From Phoronis australis (Eukaryota; Phoronida; Phoronidae): DNA of 64,000 bases. The position numbers were made by a program, and so were the translations under genes. The notes beneath the pieces were generated by a model. The model had not been told where the DNA came from. It worked only from the letters and a program-made list of their open reading frames with translations, and made no database searches. The stretch's first letter is position 1. Each line of letters begins with the position of its first letter. Below are positions 1 to 12,300 of this stretch, piece after piece. The stretch lies in contig NMRA01000042.1 in the NCBI GenBank assembly GCA_002633005.1, positions 484,770-548,769 on the forward strand, written 5' to 3'.

Positions 1-534
1 CACCGCAAACGTTCAATGGGTGCTTTTAGTATAACAATGGCCATCAGATGGAGCAGACTGCGCAAAACACATCTGACCTGAGAAGGTGGCGCTGTCCCTG
101 TAATACACAACTATTTGCCAAATTTCATGAAAGAAAGCCAAGGAACTCCTAAGATATAGAGGCAAACGTAAACAACAACTGACACTACGGGGCACAGCTA
201 TAGTCTAATTGGTCTGAAACTCAATGTTTGTCGTCGGCTCCATAGGAATATATCTATCAAATTTCACAAAGCTCCTTCACAAAATTAAGGCGATTCGGCC
301 ACAGACACAAAAAACAAAATCGCCACTAGGGGGCGACACAGCAATCAGACCCGTCCGAAAGTCAATGCCAGTCATGGCCCATCTCATCAGGAACACATCT
401 GTAAATTTTCATAACGATTATTTAAGTGGCAGACAGGGAGGCGGATGCCAGAAAACAGACGCAAAAACGAGAGCGCTCGGAGGAGCGACACTTGGCGGAA
501 TTAATCGAAAAGACGACGAACACGGTATCATTCA

Positions 535-1190
535 TGTGACTAGCGAAGAAAACAAATAGAGAGCATGCAATCAACTACAATAAAGAATGAAAGCCCGTTC
601 AAAACTCTATCTAAAGTGGTAGTTTGGCAAACACAATAACATTCATGTGACTAGCGAAGAAATCAAATAGAGAGCATACAATCAACTACAATAAAGAACA
701 ATAGATGGCGCAACATGACGGTCCAGTCTGCAGTAGGACAGTGCTGGCTGGGTCAGTCTGGGTCAACTAGGCATAACCAAACTAAAGTGAACTGAAAGCC
801 AGCCAGCTGCGTCCTTTCATAGGTGACCGAAGGAACAACGGCATTCGAAAATCTCGAATAATTCAAAAGTAGACGTTGCAGCGCAAAATGGAAAATATCT
901 TCTGAAAGCCCGTCCACAACTCTACGTACTTTGATAGAGCATACAATCAACTACAATAAAGAACAATAGATGGCGCAACATTACGGACGAGGCATGCTTT
1001 GCAGTAGGACAGTGCTGGCTGGGTCAGTCTGGGTCAACTAGGCATAACCAAAACAAAGTGAGCTGAAAGCCAGCCAGCTGCGTGTGACCGAAGAAACAAT
1101 GGTATCCGAAAATCTCAAATAATTCAAAAAGTAGACGTCGTAGCGCAAAATGGAAAATATCTCCTGAAAGCCGTTCAAAACTCTATCTAA
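535..1190. repeat. Direct duplication of ~240-265 bp
   Basis: Blocks at about 672-910 and 937-1180 are near-identical copies (both carry CAATAGATGGCGCAACAT and GGTCAGTCTGGGTCAACTAG). The leading part is also repeated at 559-620. The open frames inside are not supported as genes. Confidence 0.8.
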
Positions 1191-1707
1191 AGTGGTAGTT
1201 TGGCAAAAATCAAAAAAATTTTCGAGAAAATTGAAAATTTGCCGTTTTTTTTTTGAAATTCAAATTCAAATAACTCGAAAACGGTAAGTCTGAGAAATAC
1301 GCTCTTGCAGACTTTTTGAAAGGCCATACTTCAAGGAATCCACATGCAAAAATTCACGTCATTTGCTCTTCCCATAAAAAATGCGACACCAGAGCGATTC
1401 AAACTGTGTGAACATGCCCCACAGCCGCCATCTTGAAAGTGATTTCCGGTTCAATAATTTTTTGTAAAAGCTTATTAAACTCAACAAACACGTGACTAGT
1501 TTGAAAGTAATTGGTTTGCAAATACAGGAGATAACGTTTTTGGCCATATTTCGGGGTGCGCATGCGCCACGTCCAATATTTCCGCCATCTTTAACCGGAA
1601 GTCAACGATTTTCTGCACAATTGTAGCACATGCGTTCTAGTATATTCGTACTGATTTTCAGCCGTGTAGGTCGAAAAATGCGGCCTCTACGAGTATTTGA
1701 CTGTGAA

Positions 1708-1751
1708 ATCGGATACAAAATGGCCATCACGTCCGCCATTTTGTATCCGAT
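1708..1751. repeat. Perfect 17-bp inverted repeat
   Basis: ATCGGATACAAAATGGC at 1708-1724 and its exact complement at 1735-1751 flank a 10-base loop. Overlapping open frames on both strands here are a by-product. The surrounding 1200-1940 region looks like a further repeat relic. Confidence 0.85.
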
Positions 1752-3204
1752 CATGACCAAAAACAATAGCGTTCTAGCAGTTCCCGATCTACACGTTGTG
1801 TGCAAATTTCGTGAAAATCGGACAAAAATTGCGACCTGTAGAGAGCGAACAAACAAAAAAAAAAACTTGCTGTCAGACCAACATACTTGGCGGAATTCTT
1901 CAAAGGTGGTCACAAGGTGGTGTAAAATTCGTTGAATCAGTCTGAAAATGGAATGGCATCGTAAAAAATTAAAGTGCCACTAGGGGGCACACGAATCATT
2001 GTACTGGTCTGAAACTCGTCATCATCTGTTGTCAGCAGCGTAGAAACACATTTGCCATATATCACAACGTTCTTGCAAATGTTTCAGGAAATATAGCCAC
2101 AGATCCAAAAAACAAAATCCCCACTAGGGGGCGAAAGGTTAGAGAAACCTGTCCAAAATCAACATCAGCTATGGTCTCCTAATTAAGAACACACCTGCCA
2201 ATTTTCATGATTGTTTAAGCAGTTTGACAATTAGAAAGGCAGAATCGCCAAAGCCATCCGAAAATGGAAAGATGTTGCTTCCTTAACCCTTATCCTGCTG
2301 AGCCTCTATTCAGACTACTTTCCCTGTGTACTGAGCTAAGTAAGTCACCACTACTGTTGTACACTGGGCTGATATGAAGGTCACCCACAGTAACGACCTA
2401 ACAATTTTAAATTGGAAATTTGAAGGGGAAATGTCAATTTAACAGAAAAGTGGTCAACATGAAAGTTGTTCAGAATTTAATAGATTTTCACCATATGTAC
2501 GGTCTACATCATAGCCTTAGTGAAAATAAATTGACCCACAGTCATCCTCCCATGTCTATGCGTCTACACTTACATAAACCTGCCAACATCTCCTAAACTA
2601 GTAATCGCAGGCCATATGGTTTAATTCAGAGAAATGTAGAGGAAACTGTGAGCTGTGAAATTTGCATGTTCACATAATTATCTAAACAACATAGGATGAC
2701 TCTCATAATTTGTGAATGAAAACCACAAGCATCCTGGGGTGAGTGCACTCACCTACCTACAGCTCGCAGCTGCTGCTTATCATAGTCAATTGAATACACC
2801 CATCATGCTGTAAAGAATAACTGGATAGTCGGCTGACCTCGCCTAGCACAGGATAAGCTTTAATAGAAACCTATTTGCCTAATTTCATGAAAAGCCATTC
2901 AAAAATTTCAAAGACACAGAGAGAACTGTAAAAAAAAAAAGTTGCCACTAAGGGGGCACAGCGGTAATTGGATCAGTCCAAAAAGCGTCCCCATCCGTCA
3001 TCAGCTTCAAAGGAACACATTTGCCAAAACTCATCAAGATCCCACGAGGGGTTTAGGAGATAAAGCTGCAGACACCCGACACCTAGACAGAGAGGATGGC
3101 AATATGCACCCACATAAATATGTGGGTGCACAAAAATGACAAAATAAAATTTCACCTGTCCGCCACATTGTGTCCTAAATTGATGAGATTTTATCACAGC
3201 TTAC

Positions 3205-3360
3205 CTCAGCGGTGTCCGTTTGTTGTTCGCCTGATGACTGTCCCTTCATAGCCTCCAGTTGTTGACGTTGTTGTTGTTGATGTAACAACTGTTGTTGATA
3301 GACCTGTTGCATGTACTGTTGGAAGTGCTGTTCCTGCAGCTGGTTGATTAACACCTCTTG
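3205..3360 (-). CDS. ACBD3: ACBD3 Gln-rich exon
   Basis: Acceptor CTTTCACAG|CAAGAG and donor GCTGAG|GTAAGC bound 156 bp, phase 0. The exon encodes [19 protein letters not shown] followed by a Gln run and a polar tail. This is close to the Q-rich block between the coiled coil and GOLD domain of ACBD3. The glutamines use CAA and CAG mixed, so this is not a simple triplet expansion. Confidence 0.85.
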
Positions 3361-6300
3361 CTGTGAAAGTAGAGAGAGAATGAGGGATTAAAAGAGACTG
3401 CTGTGGCTGTGTTTACATAGGCATCTAACCTTCAACCTCGTGACCGAAAGACCAGCATTAAAGGTCTCTATAAAATACATATAAAAGTTCAAAAGAAATT
3501 TAAAATGAACTCTAAGCACATGTCCACATCCTGCCCATAACAAATTGCCACTCTGATATCCACCTTGTAAACAGCATATGTCAAATGTCATCCCAGCCAT
3601 ACCTAATTACATACTATACCACATCAAACTTCCACTCACAAGCTTTGTACTGCCGTTACTATACGTCACACCTCCACTCACCTGCTCTATACTGTCCTTA
3701 CACACTACACCGTGTCACACCTCCACTCACCTGCTCTATACTGTCCTTACACACTACACCGTGTCACACCTCCACTCACCTGCTCTACACTGTCCTTACT
3801 CACTACACCGTGTCACACCTCCACTCACCTGCTCTANNNNNNNNNNNNNNNNNNNNNNNNNNNNNNNNNNNNNNNNNNNNNNNNNNNNNNNNNNNNNNNN
3901 NNNNNNNNNNNNNNNNNNNNNNNNNNNNNNNNNNNNNNNNNNNNNNNNNNNNNNNNNNNNNNNNNNNNNNNNNNNNNNNNNNNNNNNNNNNNNNNNNNNN
4001 NNNNNNNNNNNNNNNNNNNNNNNNNNNNNNNNNNNNNNNNNNNNNNNNNNNNNNNNNNNNNNNNNNNNNNNNNNNNNNNNNNNNNNNNNNNNNNNNNNNN
4101 NNNNNNNNNNNNNNNNNNNNNNNNNNNNNNNNNNNNNNNNNNNNNNNNNNNNNNNNNNNNNNNNNNNNNNNNNNNNNNNNNNNNNNNNNNNNNNNNNNNN
4201 NNNNNNNNNNNNNNNNNNNNNNNNNNNTCATACAGTAAAATACACTTACAGACACTATATGCTGCTTATCACCAAACGTGTCACACGAATATTGAAACTC
4301 ATCATGACTACCCAGTCAAGCAACATCCAACAAATTAATACGATATCTGACTCTTGGCAGCTATGTGCTGCTGACAGACCAGTGATCAATAAGACTTCTT
4401 CACCAATCAACAATTAAAGCTTAACGATTGTAACCAAGACAACAGGAAGAGAAGCACTTGATGACTGCGTGGAAACTACTCTCCTGGAAATTTTAGGCAC
4501 CGGCTTACCCGAGCTCAACTTGACATTTATAGAGAAGTTGGAGATCATAGTGCTTCAACTGTAGAGCAAAAAAATCAATATCACCTCATGAAGATTTTCA
4601 CATTCAAAACATAATTATCCAGTATGAGGACTTAACATTTACAATTTCCCTAGACGGATACACATGGTTGTAATTGGTTCTTTCCATTAAGTGTATGATG
4701 CACAGATGCACGTGTGTAGCTTCCCCTCACAAGGTGTACATTTCTATTGACCTGAGTGTGTACATACATAAAGCAAAAATGAGTTGAGCTATTTATGAAA
4801 ACAAAATTCATACTATGTGAGTAGGATATGCAAGTTTTCTTCTTCAATTGCCAGAGAAAGTCATTATGATGACCGTATCTAAAAGGCTGAAATCAAAATT
4901 TGAGAAATTTGTTAGCACCCATTGGTGTATTTCAGAAAATGCTCTTTAACTAATTTTGTTCAGTCCACAAGTACCTTTATTTAGTGAAGGAGGTGCTCTT
5001 GTCCCACCATGATGGTCCGTTTTCTTTTTATTACCAGTATAACAACATTACGCTAAGTGGACATTTAAGGAACACCTGGACTATTAACACCAAATCCTGA
5101 GGTTCATTTTAAAGACAAAGTAGACACATAAAAAGACTAATGTTTTCTTCAGTATTTTTTCATTCAATAATAGTTGTACATAAAGTTATCAGAATTCATA
5201 ACTTGTAGCGCAGGTAACCAGGTCACATGACTGGTCACATGTCAGGCTGGGCTCCATACACTCCTCAGGTGCCAAGGGGTAACAAATTGAGTTTTACTTG
5301 GACATGGCAAAAAAAGGATTTTTCATGGCAATTTAAACAGGATATTGGCTGTTTAGATAGGCCTGCACACCCGTATTCAACTATCGCAACGATCTACTAT
5401 CGGCACTTCATCACTGGTACGGAATTTTAACATTTTTATCGATATTTTCAAAAAAGTTGATGTTAAAAATAACAAATACGAAAGTTAGAGAACTTTAACA
5501 ATTACCCATTCTGACAAGTGTAGAAAACACATACCGTTATTTCTGACCTCCCCTTTCCTTCCAAAATACAAAAGATATCGATATTTTCATACAACGAGAC
5601 TTAGGCAAACTCTATGTATCGCCTCAGGAACTACTAACATGTAGTTTCAGACAAATGCAATTAGGCCATGTTAATCCTAACAAATATTGTGAAGTCTCAC
5701 ATACACAAAATAAACATAGCAGAGGCCCCCCATAAGCACACAACAAAAACAAAAAAATCATGTCTTTTTTATGAAATTTCACAGAAACCGTTAGAGTGTG
5801 GAGCAACTCAGTCAACAGAAGCAATGTAGAACATTGAGACATGCCCACAGCTGCAGCTCAAGTGGTATGCTGTTGGGGATACTTAGTAATGTCATAAAAC
5901 GGATGACACAGAATACGTCTAATTTGTCCGAAAATGGTAACGCATGGTCTCCTACCTAATAGAAAACTATTGTCCAAATTTGATGAAATCTGTTCAGTAA
6001 CTCCAAGGACACAGAGACAAATGTAAAAAAATCAAATTGGAACTCGGAAGCGCACTTGATACTCTGAAATAAGTCATCATCTGCTCTCAGATTCATAGGA
6101 ATACACAGGTCAAATTGCACAAAAATCCAGCAAGAGGTTAAGAAGATACAGCCACAGATGTAAAGCAATGCCAGTAGAAAGCACCACAGTAGTCAGACCC
6201 GCCTAAAAGTCATCATTAGCTGTGCTCTTGTCAGTAAGATCACGTCTGGCAATTTTCATAACGATCCTCTGAGCACTTTGACGGATACAGAAGCGGATGG

Positions 6301-9300
6301 CAAAAAACAGAATCAAGTATAAAAATGACCAATATGCGGTGCAGAATTGGTTGAATCCATCTGAAAATTAAAAGGTCCAGTTGTCTTCAAAATACAAAGT
6401 TAACTTTTTTGCCCAACTTCATAAAAAAAAATTAAAAACAACAACAAAGACTGAAATTGCCATTAGGGAGCACCGCAATAGTCAGATCCATCCAACGGTT
6501 GTGGTCATCTGCTGCCACAAGGAAAACACTTGCCAAAATTCACACAAAGTTCCTGAAAGGAGTCAAGGTGATACAGCCACAAAAACAAAATTGCCACTAG
6601 GGAGGCTATGGTAGTTAGACCCATGAAAAAATCAATGTCAGCCGTGGTCTTCTCAGCAGGAACACAACAACCAAATTGCATGATACTTGAACCCATTTGG
6701 TGGACAAAGTGGAGGTCAAAATATGGACTCAAAAATAATAGAAATGGCCACCCAGTGGCCCAGAATTTGTCCAATTTTGTCCCAACACGAAAAGTGCCTT
6801 GTCTCCTTAATAAAATCATATCTGCAGAATTTCATGAAAATCCAACAACCAACTCCAAAGATACAGAGGCAAACATTCCCAGCACAGTGGTAGTCGGATC
6901 ATTCCAGAAGTCGTAGTCATCTGTTGTCACATTCACATGAAAAGACTTGTCAAATTTCACAAAGATGTTGCAAATATTAAGGAGATACAGCTGCAGGCAC
7001 AAAATTATTGAAGCAAAACTGCCACCAGAGGGTGCCACAGTACCTAGACCTGTCCAAAAATAAATGTCAGACATGGTCTTCTTAGCAGCAACACGTATAC
7101 TAATTTTCATTATGATCGTTTGAGTGGTTTGGTGGATAGAGAGACAGAAATCAGAGAACAGACTTGAAAATAATAAAAATCGCTAACTGGCTTAGAACAA
7201 TCCATCGGTCCAAAAATTACAGGGCCTCGTCATCTCCTTAATGGAATCTTACGTGCCAAAATTCAAGAAAATACACCAAGAAACTCCAAAGATTTAGAGG
7301 CAAAGACAAAAATATTGAGTTATTGGCAAGGTCACATTTTAATATGACACGTGCTAAAACACTGACATATACTTCACTTATTTTCATGATCGACCAATTC
7401 ACACCAGAAACAACTAATGAACAGAAAAGAAATTATTTGATAATGTTATGAAGGTTGCACAGTCTACTACATCTAAGCATTTTCCCTTGTTTGCTCTCCT
7501 CCATAAGTCATTGCTTGACATTGTTCATTGCCCAATGCTCAATGAAAAACTATTATATTTCTGCTTTCGTTACCAACAAATATTTGTGAGACGATCGCAG
7601 AGTTTAAATTTTCTCGCACCTTGATTATCTGGAATTAATAGCTTGACTGACATGTCAGAAAAACTAAACATCCCTTTGCACTTTCATTTAACTTGCAAGA
7701 GACAAGAATACAAGAATATCTTTCTTCTGTGTTCAGGGCTTGGAATGACCCATGACAAAAAAGAGGAAATTTTTACGGCCCTAAATACACATTTCAATCT
7801 AAACCATACCTCAACAGATTGAAAGTTACTGTGTCGTGTTGGCAAAACGCACTCATCTTAAGCAGTGATATTTATTTCAGCAACAACAATGAAGGCAATT
7901 AGATGCAACAAAAGTATTTTTTAAAATTAAAATAATAATGATAATGATGAAAAATTTGCAGTCTGAGTGGCAGGAGTTTATTCATGATTTGTTGCACTGA
8001 GGGAGACCTATAAAATTATTTTCATTTCTTATAACAGGGCTTGGAATGACCAATGACAAAAAACGCAGAAACTTTTATGGCCCAAATCATGCGCGCTACC
8101 CAGCCTTGAAATGGTCGATGTCAACCTTTCCCCCGACAAAAATCGGGAGGACTAAAAAAAAAAACGTTACCACCATCAGTAGCATGCGTCTGCGCCCTTT
8201 TAGCTCATCCGTCCACTCCCAACCCACACATTTTTGGCTGCAGAGCCGCAGTATTTGTCATCGCGGTTTACAACAACACGAGACGCCATTGAAAATCCCA
8301 CCACGTTATCCCAGAAACCCTGGCAATATTGACAATTTACGTTCCTCCGAAACATAAAGAGCAACTTCCGCTTTTCAAGGTGAACGTCGTCTGCAACGCC
8401 GCGGTAAGAAAGGAATTTGCCGCGGATATTTTATATCAAATCAGATTTTTTTTACGCGGAAATATAATAAAATGCGCGGACAGAACATTTGAAAAAAGCG
8501 GAAATCCGCATTTCCGTGGAAAATTCCAAGCCCTGTTATAATTACGATACAAAATTACAAAAAATTGAAAATCGATCCATAGATTATCTAGAAAGCCTTA
8601 AATACATACACATTTAATTCCAAAAAAATTTTTAATTCCAACGCAAATGGAAAAAAGTCAAGACGAAAACCTGTGGCTCATACCCCAACTGTTAGCATGG
8701 AAAAATGAAAGTCAAAAACAACATACTTTATAGAATGCATCAATCACAATCCGAAGTTGGCCAAACTTTTCAGTTTCAAACAGTTATTACAGGAGTTAAT
8801 TGTTCATAAGCCATGCTGGTGTAGAAGAAACTATGTGACATAAGAAATAAAGTTCTATCAGGACACTGAAAATAGTCTGGCAGAATTTGTAAACAATGGC
8901 TTAAACCAATCAGATCATTCAGAATCTGTCACGTGATCACTTCTCTAAAACTGCAAAACTGAGTTACAAAACAGAACACGAAAAATGTCAAAATAAATTG
9001 AAATACATAAAAGGCAATTTAAACCGCATTTGCAGTAACGAAAATAGCACTTTGTATCCCATTTCGGCAGCATGTAGAAAATCGCACTCAAGCGGGCTTA
9101 GCATTGAGCCAACGGCAACAGGCATGCATGTGGGATCAAACAAAAGAATTTCATACATCACTCACATCCCACGATTCCAATCCAACGAATAACCGGTTAC
9201 GGTTGAATTTCCTTTCAGAAAGCGTTGTTATTTCTAGTGTTTCATCTTTTTCAGTCGGTCCTCCGACTCCAACTTAGTCCGAGGTGACTCGCCCACGCAC

Positions 9301-12300
9301 TCCGTAATTGTTCCTCTCTCAAAGTTTACAGAGCACAAACCTTGACTTATGTTGTTTGTGAAGACATTGACCGTTTCTTTTAGCCACTTTTCCAACAAAT
9401 ATTCTGTCTACTCCACGCTCCACGCATTTTTGACAGCAGAATCACACTATTTATTGCCGCCATTTTATACCAAATGCAGACGCCATTGATGAACCACGCA
9501 GGCACAGGCACTTGAATTAAAGCATGTTTCTTGTATAATGGTTACGAGTCATCGGGAAATTCGAGCGCCTGTGATCCGCAATTACAATTTTCATTCCTCC
9601 GAAACATGAACAGCAGTTTCCGCTTTTCGAGCCGTTGGCAACGCTGCGGTTAGAAACCAATTTGCCGCGATAATTTTATGGCAAATCCGATTTTTTTCCG
9701 AAGAAGTATAACGAAAATACGCGGAGGGACTAAAAGAAAAAAGCGGAAATCCGCGTTTCCGCGCAAAATTCCAAGGCTTGTGTGTTCTAAAAATAGATTG
9801 AATCTAGGTTACGAAGTCAAGATAAAGTGCTGAACATGCAAGTTTTTAACTTCACATGGCCAGAGGCAGTTTGCGTGTCCTGATAAGGTTGTAAGCTACC
9901 GTTATACAGATCACAATAGCACCATCTTGTGTCATCTCGTCAAACTACAATGCCCTAGCCCTGCTGCACCCATCCCCACTCACTCATGCTGATATTGTCT
10001 TTGTTTCATCTCCTCTTGGGCCTCCTGAGCTAGCCGGTCTGCCCTCGCCCTCTCTGCATCTTCCTGCTCTTGACGTAATCTCTCTTGTTCAGCCTCACGC
10101 CTACCAAAACAAGCAAACTGCAGATCAGCTAATGTGACCAAGACAATATGACTACTTACTGCATGTGACATCTTCATCTTGACTATTTGTGAATGAATTG
10201 TGTGCACTTTGGTAGCTAAAATGCACATTAATGAATTGCAAAATACAATAGTTTGCAAACTAAACAATTTGGACGTCAAAACTTCAGTTTCAAAACACAA
10301 AACTAGACACCATTTCAATTCTGGCTAAATCAAAGCGATGGTGCTTCATGAACTTTGTCTAAGTCTCAACGTCTAACAAATAAACAATTAGTGACCCACG
10401 CCCAACAAAGCCATATTAAACTATGGCTACATTTCCACAGCAACACTAATTTATTGCAAAAAAAGTTTGAATAAACTGCCAAATAATTCTGGCAAGCAGT
10501 TCATTATAAATGAGCAGAGTCAAACAGAGTTCTGTTGAAGACAGTCCAGTTCAGTTTAAACACTACTATATGTACTTTATTGCCAGTAATGCCACATTTC
10601 AATCAAACTTTCACATATCTGTCAGTGCAACTTGTCCTACTATCATGTGAAACTTGGTTTATGTGTTACAATGAATTTTTTTCTGGATTGCAAAGTGTGA
10701 TATTGATCACCAGGTAATTAACAAGTAGCGTGTACCTCTTTTTCACTAAAGCAAATGTGACATACTTAGGTCATTTTATGCTCTCAACCGGAAAATCCGA
10801 CCTAAAACTCTTGAGCACATGAAACTTACTTTCACTGGATCCAATTTCAAATTCTTCTAGTAAGCATGACGGGCCAAGATGCAATATCTTTCATTTATGT
10901 CAACGTCTTCTCACATCATATGAACATCCCACATCACAGCAGTGACAATTGTAAAGAATTAACGAAAAAACTACGAAATCCCACAACAAATTCCCACCAA
11001 GACACATGTGATGTGTAGCTGGCACAGAGCTCCAACTAAATATCCAAGTAACACGATGCCTTCTACCTGTAAAACATACTTTGAATCACTGTTGATGCTA
11101 TGTTGAGAAACATTAATCTCTACACTGTCTCCCATTACCTCTGTCGCACTATCTCCTCTTGTTCTTTCCTATGTGCCTCCACCCAGGGCTCCAACAGAGG
11201 ACAGACCGAGTCAAGCAGCTTGACGAACCCTGCCATCGCTTCCTGAGCAGAAATACTGCCCAGAGATTGCCACGCCTGCCTGAAACACATGGTGGTAACC
11301 TGTTAAGTAGAGGACCAAGTACAACGACCCCAACAAACAAACTCTTGTAGCCATATATGTGGAACTTTGTGGATATAAACTACTACTAAGGGCTGTTCCA
11401 GTAAAATCCATAAGGGGGGGGGGCGGCAGTAGAAATAAAAATTCATGGGTGGTGGCCTTCAGAAAAAAACTCAAATTATGGGTGGTTGTTCCTGTAAGAA
11501 GTGATACATAACAAATGGGTAGTATTTTTTGACCTGTTAATGTTGACAGGTTGGTTACATGTAAACTCAAAAAAATGCAATTGGCATATATCCTAACTTA
11601 TCCCATTACAAAAAAGCCCATATTGCCAGTGAACAGAGTGAAATATGTTCACTAAGCCATTAATCAAGTCATGGGCAACTGGATTTGAGCCAACTGTTTT
11701 TCTGCAGTTGAATTGAATTGAAAAGTTATGCAACACTAAACTGGTGTTAACACATATAAGAAAATTGATGATTTTTAAATAAAAAGTATGAGGAGTAAGA
11801 TAAACAAGTTCCCATATTCAATTGACATAGAAGTATAAAAGAGTTCGTGGAGACAGTTTGAGATTCATAGATCCTTATAATTGAAAAAATGTTCATTGAA
11901 ATTATAGACACATGGTGAACAGAGACACCTGGTGGCTGCCAAAAGTATTGCTCACAGGCTACTTTAGTTTTTGACAATATTGGACAAGACAACTAGTTCT
12001 TGTCTGTCAATCATCTAAGTTCTTAACGGGTCCCCCTGGAAGCAATTTGTTTGCAAGTGTTGGATTTTATATTTTAACCTATTAAACATAATTAAAAAAT
12101 TATTGGTCATGGGTTGGAGAAATAAATGAAAAATATGGGCGGTGGGTACGAAATAAAAGTGCCTTCCCCCCCTCCTATACAGATTTTGCTGGAACAGACC
12201 TAACAGGGCTTGGAATGATCAATGACAAAAAAGAGGAAAATTTTCCAGGTGATGTGTCATTCCCCAAATAAATAGGCTTGTGTGATGGGTTTTTTGTGTT

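Larger units (their letters stand above)
1..3140 (-). repeat. Modular CTCF-motif repeat family, reverse orientation
   Basis: The stretch beyond the last visible ACBD3 exon holds degenerate ~200 bp modules in reverse orientation. They are recognised by TTTCATGAAATTTGGCA-like cores and by CCACTAGGGGGC boxes at 323-335, 1977-1989 and 2121-2133. The family end CACCCACATAAATATGTGGG is near 3107-3126. No gene exon is seen in 1-3204. Confidence 0.7.

Noticed and set aside
3578-4417. 279-codon frame with X residues
   Set aside because: Most of it is an assembly gap and a 49-bp minisatellite.
4514-4565. Possible missing ACBD3 exon on the minus strand
   Set aside because: Splice sites are good (CTCTACAG, GGTAAGC), but the required phase gives an immediate stop and the other frames do not resemble the Gln-rich linker.
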